From the NCBI RefSeq assembly GCF_000315485.1, contig NZ_JH992940.1, forward strand, positions 1,686,816 to 1,750,815: a stretch of 64,000 nt of DNA. Reading direction: 5' to 3'. A program made the position numbers and the translations under genes. Below, in pieces: positions 55,303 to 63,829 of this stretch. Under the pieces are notes generated by a model. The model was not told the origin of the DNA. It was given only the letters and a program-made list of their open reading frames with translations, and searched no databases. The DNA is from Bacteroides oleiciplenus YIT 12058 (lineage in GTDB: Bacteria > Bacteroidota > Bacteroidia > Bacteroidales > Bacteroidaceae). How positions within the stretch are numbered: the first letter of the stretch is position 1; every line of letters begins with the position of its first letter.

Positions 55303-56701
55303 ATTCGTTATCTAATTTCCGATAATTGATCTTGCCAGACTCATTTCGATAAATTTCATCTACACATTTTACAGTAAAGGATGTTAAAGGGAGCCCTGTT
55401 TTTATTGAAATGAGTTTTTTAACTTGTTCTTCTTTTCCTACCTCTGTTACATACACAAACATTCTATTATCATTTCCACTACATGCACAATCAATAAATA
55501 ATCCATCTGCTACTATTTTCTCACATTGATCCAAACTAACTCGCAAGCCGAATAACTTTAAGAAACGTTTTTTCCTACCAATAATAAAATAGCAACCGTC
55601 CTCATCCCTAAAGGCTATATCACCAGTACAATATTCACCTTTAAACTCATCGCCCTTCACCAAATCCTCTACAGACTCCGCATATCCCATTGTCACATTA
55701 GGACCTTGATAACACAATTCTCCCTCTACATTAGAATTGGCTACAACTTTACCTTGGTCATCTTTTAATACAATAGTTCCTCCTGGAATTGCGAAACCTA
55801 TACTAGCACATTTTTTAGTTGCCAACTCAGCTGGAAGATAAGCTAATCTAGCAGATGTTTCTGTAGTACCAAAAGTTGCAATGAACCGCTTACCATTATC
55901 AGAGGCATATTCTGAAAAATACTCAAATAGAGAATTTGAAAGTTTCCCCCCGCCCTCAGCCATTGTCTTGAGATATGGCAAATCCATTTGAGTAAATTTC
56001 ATTTTCTTCAGGATTTCATAGCTATATGGAACTCCTGTGAAATTAGTTCCCCTTTGTTCCTTAATAAAATTCCAAAAGAGCGGACTTAAGAGATGATTAG
56101 AAAGAAGCAAAACTGTTGCGCCAGCATATAAATGACTATTGATAACATTCAGCCCCATAGTATATTGCATTGGCAAATCACAGATCCCCCTTTCAGTAGT
56201 ATTCCATCCAAATACATTTGCAACATTTTGAGCATTAATTTCTATGTTGCCATATTTATGACGTACTAATTTAGGACTTCCAGTAGTACCTGAGGTGGTT
56301 AATAACAAAGATAAATCAGGATTTAAAGCAGGTGTATCATTAGTTGTTCTATATAGTACATAGCCTAAATATTCTTCAATAATCTCCGTTTCCCCAATCC
56401 CTTCCATATTTGAAGGACACCATATATACTCAGGCTTATATATATTATAAAGATTATCAAGCAATCCTTTCTCTATACTAGCATTAAGTAGTAAAGCAAC
56501 ATCTTTATTGTCATACAAAGCCAAAAATCCCGCCAATGATGGTGCAGTGTTTTTACATAAACAAAACACTAGTTTTCTTTCAGGAATTTTCCTTTTCAAA
56601 GCATCACAAAAGATTGTTAAGTCTCCATATGTCAATCTATTCCCACTATCATCAATAATAGCGGTTGATAGCTTGTTTTTTTTGTCTATATCAAAAATCA
56701 T
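55289..56701 (-). CDS. AMP-forming acyl ligase (adenylation domain)
   Basis: A 470-residue ANL-superfamily enzyme. The phosphate loop is TSGTTGSPK at 136-144, with ATFGTTETSA, the hinge YCTGDIAFRDEDG, IIGRKKRFLKLFG, and the C-terminal catalytic Lys457 in ESGKINY. It is short compared with acyl-CoA synthetases (about 550) and closer to stand-alone adenylation proteins that load a carrier protein. The ACP gene lies 5 bp upstream, so loading that ACP with an organic acid is the likely job. Substrate is unknown. Confidence 0.88.
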   Translation of the reverse strand: MIFDIDKKNKLSTAIIDDSGNRLTYGDLTIFCDALKRKIPERKLVFCLCKNTAPSLAGFLALYDNKDVALLLNASIEKGLLDNLYNIYKPEYIWCPSNMEGIGETEIIEEYLGYVLYRTTNDTPALNPDLSLLLTTSGTTGSPKLVRHKYGNIEINAQNVANVFGWNTTERGICDLPMQYTMGLNVINSHLYAGATVLLLSNHLLSPLFWNFIKEQRGTNFTGVPYSYEILKKMKFTQMDLPYLKTMAEGGGKLSNSLFEYFSEYASDNGKRFIATFGTTETSARLAYLPAELATKKCASIGFAIPGGTIVLKDDQGKVVANSNVEGELCYQGPNVTMGYAESVEDLVKGDEFKGEYCTGDIAFRDEDGCYFIIGRKKRFLKLFGLRVSLDQCEKIVADGLFIDCACSGNDNRMFVYVTEVGKEEQVKKLISIKTGLPLTSFTVKCVDEIYRNESGKINYRKLDNEYGIF

Positions 56702-56706
56702 ATAAA

Positions 56707-56943
56707 CTAAAATTCGATATTACGCTTCCTCAAAATGTCCAAACCTGCCTGATAAGAAGTAAAAGCAATGATTTCATCAGGTTCAAATTCTATTTGAAAC
56801 TCATCCTCAATAATTGCCATCAAACTCATTTGTCCAATAGAATCCCAACGTTCAACAGTATCCATCGTTGCACTTTCCACACTTTCACATGGAAGTTCCA
56901 AACCTTCCACAAACGCATTTTGATATTTCTCTAAATTTGTCAT
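56707..56943 (-). CDS. Acyl carrier protein 2
   Basis: A 78-residue acidic four-helix carrier. The phosphopantetheine site is Ser35 in RWDSIGQM (a DSI variant of DSL), followed by the acidic helix AIIEDEFQIEFEPDEI. It lies between the transketolase C-half (6 bp) and the acyl ligase (5 bp). It is distinct in sequence from ACP 1 at 60285-60512, so the module has two private carriers. No phosphopantetheinyl transferase is encoded in the window. Confidence 0.92.
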   Translation of the reverse strand: MTNLEKYQNAFVEGLELPCESVESATMDTVERWDSIGQMSLMAIIEDEFQIEFEPDEIIAFTSYQAGLDILRKRNIEF

Positions 56944-56949
56944 AACTGA

Positions 56950-57921
56950 TTATTTTAACAAAAACTCAATTTTACTAGCTATCTGCTCAGCTGTTAATCC
57001 ATGCTGTTTCCAAATATATCTCAAAGAGCCAAGTTCACCGAATCGATCATTTACACCTATTCTTACTAATCTAGCATGTAAATTATTATCACACTTATAT
57101 TCAGCAATGGAACTACCCAATCCTCCAATAATATTATGCTCTTCAACAGTAACAACCAAACGATGAGTAGAGAAGATAGTATCTAAAAGCCCCGTATCTA
57201 AAGGTTTAATAGTATACATATCCACCACAGCAGCATTAACATTCTTTTCTTTTAACATTTCAGCAGCATCCATAGCCTCTCGAACCATTAAACCAGTTGC
57301 AAGGATTGCAACATCTTCACCTTTTTTGATTATATTAGATTTACCAATGGTAAAATCACAATCTTTTTCATAAACAATAGGGCAATTTAATCCACCAGAC
57401 AGCCGTAAATAGACCGGACCTTTAATCAAAGAAGCAGCAATAACTAACTTAATTGCAGCCAAACAGTCAGAAGCTGAAAGAATAATTATATTAGGCAAAG
57501 CTCTTACAAGTGCAATATCTTCTGTAGCCCAATGAGACACAGCTAAGGTCTCCATTGCAAAACCAGCAGAATTTCCTATTAACTTAACATTAAATTGATG
57601 ATAAGAGAGATTTTGACGTATCATCTCAACTGTTCTTGCAATAATAAATTCAGCATAAGTACAAGCAAACACATTACTACCAGATTCAGATGCTATACCA
57701 GCCGCAATACCTATCATATTTTGCTCGGCAATGCCCACATTAATGACCTTATCCGGGTAGTTTGCATAAAATCTATCCAAGCTTGCAATAGCAATACTAT
57801 CTGCAACCACAACTCTCAAATTAGGATCGCTTTTAGCTACTTCAAGCATACCAATACCGGCAGCTGCTCCTTTTTGCCCTAATCTAGCATAAGCTTTTAT
57901 AAGTGGAGTACTAATAACCAT
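56950..57921 (-). CDS. Transketolase, C-terminal half (pyrimidine-binding)
   Basis: A 323-residue protein with the Transket_pyr domain and C-terminal domain. The conserved catalytic Glu66 lies in NVGIAEQNMIG, which activates the thiamine diphosphate of the partner. The C-terminal part GGLGSSIAEY is the usual binding motif. It forms a heterodimer with the product of the next gene upstream (5 bp apart). Split transketolases of this size occur in secondary metabolism and sugar pathways as well as in primary metabolism. Donor and acceptor are unknown. Confidence 0.9.
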   Translation of the reverse strand: MVISTPLIKAYARLGQKGAAAGIGMLEVAKSDPNLRVVVADSIAIASLDRFYANYPDKVINVGIAEQNMIGIAAGIASESGSNVFACTYAEFIIARTVEMIRQNLSYHQFNVKLIGNSAGFAMETLAVSHWATEDIALVRALPNIIILSASDCLAAIKLVIAASLIKGPVYLRLSGGLNCPIVYEKDCDFTIGKSNIIKKGEDVAILATGLMVREAMDAAEMLKEKNVNAAVVDMYTIKPLDTGLLDTIFSTHRLVVTVEEHNIIGGLGSSIAEYKCDNNLHARLVRIGVNDRFGELGSLRYIWKQHGLTAEQIASKIEFLLK

Positions 57922-57926
57922 ATACT

Positions 57927-58754
57927 CTATGAATTTAAAATTTCTGCGTAAGCTGTTTTATATTGCTCTTCTGACAATACAGCCTGATGCCATAATTTAT
58001 TATTCTCCATAAACGAAACGCCTTTTCCTTTAACCGTTTCAGCTATCAAAGCATAAGGCTTATCAATTGGCCTATATTGTAATGAGTCTATCAACTGCTC
58101 GACACTATGTCCATTCACCGTTTTAGATTCCCAACCAAAAGATTTAAACTTAAGTTCCATATCCATTTGTGCCATCCAATCTTCTGTATTGCCATCTACT
58201 GCCATATAGTTCCTATCAACAATCACAGTTAGATTATCCAATTTATAATGTCCGGCTGTAAGGACAGCTTCCCAAATAGAACCTTCATTACATTCTGCAT
58301 CTCCCAAAAGAACATATACATGATATGGAAGATTATTTTGTTTAGCATAAATAGATTTACCTACCGCAAAGGAAAGCTCCATACCCAGACTTAAGGAAGC
58401 ATACTCTAAGCCTAAATCCAAATTCCTTTGATGACCAACTAACAAACCATTGTCTTCTTCATATGAGTTTAACTCTTCAATTGGGAAAAACCCCATTTCT
58501 GCCATTACAGGAAATTCAGCCAATCGAGCATGCTCTTTACCTGCAATAAAACGATCACGTCCTTCCCATCTTGGATTTGAAACATTATACTTTAAAATAG
58601 AACCATAAAGTACCGCATAGATTTCAATACAGGACAAGCTACCACTCAAATGGGCTCCTCGTCTTCCAGCAGCCAACGCCATATCCAAAGCATGAAGGCG
58701 CATTTTTCTACAAAGATTTATGAGTTCTTTAGAATCTAACTTACCACTTTCCAT
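57927..58754 (-). CDS. Transketolase, N-terminal half (TPP-binding)
   Basis: A 275-residue Transketolase_N protein. The thiamine diphosphate motif begins GDAECNEG at 151-158 and ends near Asn182 in VDRN. HARLAEFPVMAEMGF and GHQRNLDLGLEYASLSLG correspond to transketolase text, but the usual GSLGQGLS is changed to SLSLGMELS, an oddity near the substrate channel. It is 2 bp from the SDR 2 gene and 5 bp from the C-half. With that half it likely moves a two-carbon ketol unit. Confidence 0.9.
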   Translation of the reverse strand: MESGKLDSKELINLCRKMRLHALDMALAAGRRGAHLSGSLSCIEIYAVLYGSILKYNVSNPRWEGRDRFIAGKEHARLAEFPVMAEMGFFPIEELNSYEEDNGLLVGHQRNLDLGLEYASLSLGMELSFAVGKSIYAKQNNLPYHVYVLLGDAECNEGSIWEAVLTAGHYKLDNLTVIVDRNYMAVDGNTEDWMAQMDMELKFKSFGWESKTVNGHSVEQLIDSLQYRPIDKPYALIAETVKGKGVSFMENNKLWHQAVLSEEQYKTAYAEILNS

Positions 58755-58756
58755 AA

Positions 58757-59491
58757 TTATCGTCCTCCATCAACTTTAATAATCGCACCATTGATATATG
58801 AAGCTCGTTCCGATGCCAAGAATAAAGCTACTTGAGCAATTTCTTCTGTTTTACCCAAACGTCTTAACGACGACTCTACTGATAACTGTTTTAATTGCTC
58901 AGTATTATATTGTTGAATCATTTCAGTTTCTATCGGTCCAGGAGCTATGGCATTTACCCTAATTCCAAGAGGCCCCAATTCTTTCGCCAAACATTGGGTC
59001 ATAAATAATACGGCAGCCTTACTACTTCCATACGCAATCTTACCTGGCTGTGGTTCGATACCTGCAATAGAGCCCATATTAATTATTACCCCACTCTTTT
59101 GTCTGACCATTTTTTTTGATATTTTCTGAATCATATTAAGCATTGAAAAATAATTAATATTAAACAACGCTTTAACCTCCTCCAGTTTACTTTTATTTAA
59201 TAATTTCACAGTAGAGATACCAGCATTATTAATAAGTACATCAATTTTTATATTCTCATCAAGTATACTTTTGATTCCAATATCAAATGACTCACTATCA
59301 GTTATATCAAAACAGACCGTTTTTATCCAAACATTGTGTTTTTGTTCCAGCTCTGATTTCCACGAAACAAAATCCTCATTTTCTTTTCGCATACAAGCCC
59401 AAATATTAGCACCAGCTTCTGCGAATACCTTTACAAGCTCCTTCCCAATGCCACGGTTAGCCCCTGTTATGATAATATTTTCACCTTCCAT
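58757..59491 (-). CDS. Short-chain dehydrogenase 2 (FabG-like)
   Basis: A 244-residue classical SDR: TGANRGIG at 9-16, NNAG at 88-91, Ser141, Tyr154 and Lys158 in YGSSKAA, and ending INGAIIKVDGGR as in FabG. It is the better candidate for 3-oxoacyl-ACP reduction of the two SDRs. It lies 38 bp after SDR 1 and 2 bp before the transketolase N-half. Substrate not shown. Confidence 0.9.
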   Translation of the reverse strand: MEGENIIITGANRGIGKELVKVFAEAGANIWACMRKENEDFVSWKSELEQKHNVWIKTVCFDITDSESFDIGIKSILDENIKIDVLINNAGISTVKLLNKSKLEEVKALFNINYFSMLNMIQKISKKMVRQKSGVIINMGSIAGIEPQPGKIAYGSSKAAVLFMTQCLAKELGPLGIRVNAIAPGPIETEMIQQYNTEQLKQLSVESSLRRLGKTEEIAQVALFLASERASYINGAIIKVDGGR

Positions 59492-59529
59492 TTACATGTT
59501 TTTCCTGTTCGTTTTTTTAGGTAATTATT

Positions 59530-60285
59530 TCACTTTAAATTACGTCCGCCGTCAATCACTAAATTGGTACCTGTAACCCAAGCTGACGCATCCGAAAGTA
59601 AATAAATGATAGCATAAGCAATCTCTTCCGGATTGCCATAACGTCTTAAAGGATATTGTTCTATATCTTTAATTACATCTTCTTTTGTTAACCAAGAACT
59701 TGAAATTAAAGGGGTATTAACCCTACCCGGATGTACAGCGTTACATCGAATGCCCTTTCCTGCTAATTCTAAAGCTGCAAATTTCATATAAGCACTCAAC
59801 GCACTCTTTGAAGTTCCATAAATACCATTAGCAAGAGCTATATTATTATATCCAGAGATTGATGCAGTAAATACTACAGAAGAGGGATTTCTAAGTTTTT
59901 TTTTCTTCACTAAGTACTTCAACAGTAGCATAGGGGAAAAACAATTAATTTGAAATACTTCATTTAAAACATTTGAAGAATAATATTGCAACGGTAACAT
60001 TTTACTCACCCCTGCATTACTAACACATCCATCTAACAACGGTAATTGAGCTACCAAATATTCACAAGCCTCTTCATTTGTCAAATCAGCAACAATTATA
60101 GTATGTTCTTCATTTTGAATAGTTAATTGTTCTTTGGTCTCTTGCAAAGACAACTCCTTCCTACCAGTCAAAATCAAATTTGCTCCAAGTTTTGAACATT
60201 CTATAGCAGTAGCTCTTCCAATACCAGATGAAGCTCCCGTAACAAGTATCGTTTTTCCTTCTAAAGAAAATGGATTATAGCTCAT
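59530..60285 (-). CDS. Short-chain dehydrogenase 1
   Basis: A 251-residue classical SDR: TGASSGIG at 16-23, SNAG (variant of NNAG) at 89-92, Tyr156 and Lys160 in YGTSKSA, ending VTGTNLVIDGGR. The change NNAG to SNAG is seen in some sugar or polyketide SDRs. The start ATG overlaps the ACP 1 stop by one base (60285), so translation is coupled to the carrier. A role on an ACP-bound substrate is likely but inferred. Confidence 0.9.
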   Translation of the reverse strand: MSYNPFSLEGKTILVTGASSGIGRATAIECSKLGANLILTGRKELSLQETKEQLTIQNEEHTIIVADLTNEEACEYLVAQLPLLDGCVSNAGVSKMLPLQYYSSNVLNEVFQINCFSPMLLLKYLVKKKKLRNPSSVVFTASISGYNNIALANGIYGTSKSALSAYMKFAALELAGKGIRCNAVHPGRVNTPLISSSWLTKEDVIKDIEQYPLRRYGNPEEIAYAIIYLLSDASAWVTGTNLVIDGGRNLK

Positions 60286-60512
60286 TACTTAGATTTAAGG
60301 ATCATATATAACTCTTCAATAGTCTTTGCCTGCTTAATTTCATCACTTGTGATAATAACACCATATTCCTCATCCACCATAGCTATTACAGATAGTGCCA
60401 ATAACGAATTCCACTCATCATTATCTTTAAAATCAGTCAATGCTGAAAAGTTACTAGTGTCAATGTCATCAAACAAATTCACTATGTTTTGAATAAAATC
60501 TTGTAATTCCAT
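60285..60512 (-). CDS. Acyl carrier protein 1 (NSL variant)
   Basis: A 75-residue carrier. The phosphopantetheine site is Ser36 in EWNSLLAL, with Asn in place of the usual Asp before Ser. The acidic helix II reads AMVDEEYGV. The start is 4 bp after the pseudaminic acid synthase stop, and the stop overlaps SDR 1, physically tying the acyl module to the Pse genes. The N-S-L form is uncommon for fatty-acid ACPs but seen in specialised ones. Confidence 0.88.
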   Translation of the reverse strand: MELQDFIQNIVNLFDDIDTSNFSALTDFKDNDEWNSLLALSVIAMVDEEYGVIITSDEIKQAKTIEELYMILKSK

Positions 60513-60516
60513 ATTC

Positions 60517-61548
60517 TTAAATTATTTTATTATTAATATCAATATCACTTAACTGCAAAGGTTCTCCCATAGGAATGTATCTCTTTGCTATTTGTCCTAA
60601 CATCTGTTCATAATAAACAGGCGATAAGCCATCAGCAGGTCTAAATGATTTTGTATTCTCAACGGTAAAAATATCACCTGGATTAATATCCACAATGGCA
60701 TAAATGGCTCTTCTTTTAGCCCGTTCTCTATCCGAGATTTCTCTTTTTATCCCCCCTAATGCACTTTCCACATCTCTTACATCATCCACCATTTTCCTAA
60801 ATTCTTGAGGTTCCATCGAAAAAGAAGAATCTGGCCCACCCAACGATCTATCTAAAATGAAATGCTTTTCTACAATTCTTGCACCTAATGCAACAGAAGT
60901 CATTGGAACCACACTCCCCATCGTATGATCTGAAACCCCAACTACAGTCTTAAAAGTAGCAATCATATCAGGAATTGTCAGAAGATTGGCCTGTTCTAAC
61001 GATGCAGGATATTCTGACGTACATTTCAACAATGAAACATCTTTATTCCCCATTTCATAACAAGCATCAAGAGCGATCTTTATATCATTGTAATCGGCAA
61101 CACCTGTAGACATAATTATAGGTTTGCCTACTTTGGCCACCTGCTTGATAAGAGGTATATCATTTATCTCAAAAGAAGCAATTTTATAGATAGGAATTTC
61201 CATCTTTTGCAAAAAAGCCACCCCTTCTAAATCAAATGGTGTAGAAAAGAAATCCAAACCTAACCGTTCTGATATATTCTTTAATTCCGGTTGCCATTCA
61301 TAAGGCATATAAGCATCAGCATATAATTGATAACGGGTAACTCCTTTCCAAAGACCCGACTTTATCATACCGAAATGTTCGTTATTTATATCCATAACAA
61401 GCGAATCCGGCTTGTATGTTTGTACTTTAACTGCATCAGCGCCTGAAGCCGCCATTGCTTCAATAGTTTTTACAGCTAAATCAAAATCATGATTATGGTT
61501 GGCTGACAATTCTGCAATAATATAAACTCTATTCTCTTTTAGTTTCAT
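60517..61548 (-). CDS. pseI: Pseudaminic acid synthase PseI
   Basis: A 343-residue NeuB-family synthase that condenses phosphoenolpyruvate with 2,4-diacetamido-2,4,6-trideoxy-L-altrose. NeuB barrel: YIIAELSANHNHDF, AVKVQTYKPDSL, FFSTPFD, KIASFE, STGVA, VGVSDHTMG. A C-terminal SAF domain (about 275-343) includes AIYAIVDINPGDIF. I chose ATG at 61548 (MKLKENRVYII): it leaves 4 bp after pseH, while an ATG 14 codons earlier would overlap pseH by 38 bases and add residues not found in the family. Pse rather than Neu or Leg is judged from the neighbouring PseC/G/H. Confidence 0.93.
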   Translation of the reverse strand: MKLKENRVYIIAELSANHNHDFDLAVKTIEAMAASGADAVKVQTYKPDSLVMDINNEHFGMIKSGLWKGVTRYQLYADAYMPYEWQPELKNISERLGLDFFSTPFDLEGVAFLQKMEIPIYKIASFEINDIPLIKQVAKVGKPIIMSTGVADYNDIKIALDACYEMGNKDVSLLKCTSEYPASLEQANLLTIPDMIATFKTVVGVSDHTMGSVVPMTSVALGARIVEKHFILDRSLGGPDSSFSMEPQEFRKMVDDVRDVESALGGIKREISDRERAKRRAIYAIVDINPGDIFTVENTKSFRPADGLSPVYYEQMLGQIAKRYIPMGEPLQLSDIDINNKII

Positions 61549-61552
61549 AAAA

Positions 61553-62143
61553 TCACCATTTAACGGGATTTTGTTTGTTGAATTTAACAAACTGATTTAT
61601 CAATTTATCTCCTGATAGTTTTCGAAACTCAATTGCAGGCGTATGCATTTTCACATATTTCCTACCATCAATTTCTATAATCTTATCCTCTATTGCTCCA
61701 AAGAATCTGGATAATTGATATGCATTAGTATTACCCCACAAAAGATGCCCAAAAAGATTTTCAAATCCTAATTCGTCAAAAAACAACTTTTTATAGTAAT
61801 ACTGCATCTCTATACCTATACCAGAATTTGCCATATACGGTGAAAGGTAGTATCCAGGTTCTCCTTCTTTATGTTCATAATCTACGTTTATGATACTCAA
61901 CACCCCTATTGGTATATTATCCCTATAAAATAGCCAATAATATGCATCATTCCTTTCTGACAAATTACGCACAAAAGTACAATGATTTTCAAACGGAATA
62001 ATATCCTTTGTTATCATCCACTTACGTATATCCTCATGATTTCTCCACTCCCAAACTAACTTCACTTCTTCAAGAGTAAGACCTACAAAGTTTTTATACG
62101 TATAGTCATTTATTTGATAAATTTTATTTCGATCTATATTCAT
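61553..62143 (-). CDS. pseH: UDP-4-amino sugar N-acetyltransferase PseH
   Basis: A 196-residue GNAT protein that acetylates the 4-amino group of the UDP-linked altrosamine intermediate. Features: LTLEEVKLVWEWRNHEDIRKWM, GVLSIINVDYEHKEGEPGYYL and a C-terminal LWGNTNAYQLSRFFGA. The start overlaps pseG's stop by 4 bases (ATGA type). With ACP genes close by, a longer acyl group could be used instead of acetyl; nothing in the sequence decides that. Confidence 0.88.
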   Translation of the reverse strand: MNIDRNKIYQINDYTYKNFVGLTLEEVKLVWEWRNHEDIRKWMITKDIIPFENHCTFVRNLSERNDAYYWLFYRDNIPIGVLSIINVDYEHKEGEPGYYLSPYMANSGIGIEMQYYYKKLFFDELGFENLFGHLLWGNTNAYQLSRFFGAIEDKIIEIDGRKYVKMHTPAIEFRKLSGDKLINQFVKFNKQNPVKW

Positions 62144-63102
62144 AACAAATGAAAGATTGAGATATATTTTTCTTTTTGTTTTGAATAATCAATAAAAGAT
62201 GCTACGTTCAAATTATCACATGTTAAAGCTGCAGCCAACGAGTTTAGATAATTTTCATCAAGTAGATTTCCTAATGGTACAATGGAATTAGTCTTCAATA
62301 AAGCATTATACACACCTAACTGGTTATCAACATAATATCCAGAAAGAACCTTTGTCCCTCTTGATAACGCCTCATAACAAATCATACTACTTGATAATAT
62401 AGCAAATTTTGATACGTCAAAAAGGTTAGCTATTTCTTGTGCGGAAGCATCTATGTGGACTGCTAACCCTTCTGACAAAAACTCACGAATTCTTTCAGTA
62501 CCAATAACACTAGAAGCTATGAGATGAATTTCATATTGAAGTTTACAGTTTTTCAAATACCTAAATGTTTTCTCCGTCAGTAAATATTGATCTGTACCTC
62601 CAAAACATATTGTGATGATATTAGATGATATTTTTTTTTCTGATTTATATTTCCTAAATGGTGCACGAAGAATAACCCACTCAAACCCACATAATATTTT
62701 AGTATATGGTTCAACAGAATACTTTGAAAAATCCTCTTCTACATAATTAATTAGAACATCTGAATAGTGATGCATATTATATGGAGCCAAACAAACCAAT
62801 TTACATCCCTTTCTCTTTATTTGTCTCTCATATTCAGATGTAAAGAAATAATTATCCAAAAAAACTATTTCATTACCGGAAAGACAGGAAAGAAATACAT
62901 CAAATTTAGTTTCATCAGACGGAAGAGCTACAAGATCACAAACTTCACCAACTGCTTGCTTTTGATATTCTGTCGGTTCTTGAGTATAAAATACACACTC
63001 AAAATCATCTTTTAGCATATCTGCTAAAGCCAATGTACGAACAAAATGACCATAACCTATTTGAACATTAGCATCTGCTCTAAATAATATTCTTTTCTTC
63101 AA
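62140..63102 (-). CDS. pseG: UDP-2,4-diacetamido-trideoxy-altrose hydrolase PseG
   Basis: A 320-residue GT-B-fold hydrolase that removes UDP. PseG hallmarks: FRADANVQIGYGHFVRTLALA at the start (cut here to the GHFVR core), ICFGGTDQ in the middle, and SSSMICYEALSRGTKVL near the donor site. It follows pseF after 43 bases and overlaps pseH by 4 bases. Confidence 0.92.
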   Translation of the reverse strand: MKKRILFRADANVQIGYGHFVRTLALADMLKDDFECVFYTQEPTEYQKQAVGEVCDLVALPSDETKFDVFLSCLSGNEIVFLDNYFFTSEYERQIKRKGCKLVCLAPYNMHHYSDVLINYVEEDFSKYSVEPYTKILCGFEWVILRAPFRKYKSEKKISSNIITICFGGTDQYLLTEKTFRYLKNCKLQYEIHLIASSVIGTERIREFLSEGLAVHIDASAQEIANLFDVSKFAILSSSMICYEALSRGTKVLSGYYVDNQLGVYNALLKTNSIVPLGNLLDENYLNSLAAALTCDNLNVASFIDYSKQKEKYISIFHLL

Positions 63103-63145
63103 TCTTTTATTATATAGCAGTAATATGAATTAATATTTCAGGTAT

Positions 63146-63829
63146 TTACCCGCGAACATACAGCATTTTGTACTTAATTTCTGCCATCTTCCAATCCTGT
63201 TCTGTATCAATATCTTGCACTCGATCTTCGTCAACCACTATCCCTCCCCTTTTAATGTCACCAGAGAGCCAACGGTCAATCTTATGCCAATAAAATGTGC
63301 CTGAATCATGATAGGCAGATTCCAAATCCTGACTACGAGTTTTAGCATATTCCGGCCAATTGAAATAAATTTCCCCCTCACTGTTCATACCATATGAACG
63401 CAATATAGGATATGAGAACTGTACAATAGGTACTATAGACGAAAAATCCGAGTGAATCAATCTTTCATAGCCAACAACAATATCCTCATTCAGAAGTAGT
63501 GGAGAAGTTGCCAGAATACAACACATATTATCAAAAAAATCTCCTTGTTCTTTATACCTATCCAATACTTCTCGAATAACATCTGCTAATGTAGCATAAT
63601 CATTTGCCGTTTCTTCTGTTCTCAAGAAAGGAACTGAGGCTCCATATTGTCGTGCCACTTCTGCTATTTCTAAATCATCCGTTGATACCATTACTTCATC
63701 AAAGAGATGCGTTGAAAGAGCTGTTTCAATGGAGTAGGCAATGATAGGTTTACCCATAAAAGGCTTGACATTTTTATGAGGAATACGTTTGCTACCACCA
63801 CGAGCAGGTATAATTGCTATGTTCCTCAT
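63146..63829 (-). CDS. pseF: Pseudaminic acid cytidylyltransferase PseF
   Basis: A 227-residue CMP-sugar synthetase of the NeuA/PseF/KdsB group: IIPARGGSKRIPHKN at the N-terminus, DEVMVSTDDLEIAEVARQYG, and YHDSGTFYWHKIDRW near the end, typical of PseF. It activates Pse as CMP-Pse. I use the ATG at 63829, which overlaps the pseC stop as TGATG; a GTG one codon upstream would also be possible. PseF rather than NeuA is inferred from the neighbouring genes. Confidence 0.92.
   Translation of the reverse strand: MRNIAIIPARGGSKRIPHKNVKPFMGKPIIAYSIETALSTHLFDEVMVSTDDLEIAEVARQYGASVPFLRTEETANDYATLADVIREVLDRYKEQGDFFDNMCCILATSPLLLNEDIVVGYERLIHSDFSSIVPIVQFSYPILRSYGMNSEGEIYFNWPEYAKTRSQDLESAYHDSGTFYWHKIDRWLSGDIKRGGIVVDEDRVQDIDTEQDWKMAEIKYKMLYVRG

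Noticed and set aside
63146..63829. NeuA (sialic acid) instead of PseF
   Set aside because: The flanking aminotransferase, PseG-type hydrolase, GNAT and PseI-type synthase form the pseudaminic set, and no NeuC-type epimerase lies in the module; sequence alone is less decisive.
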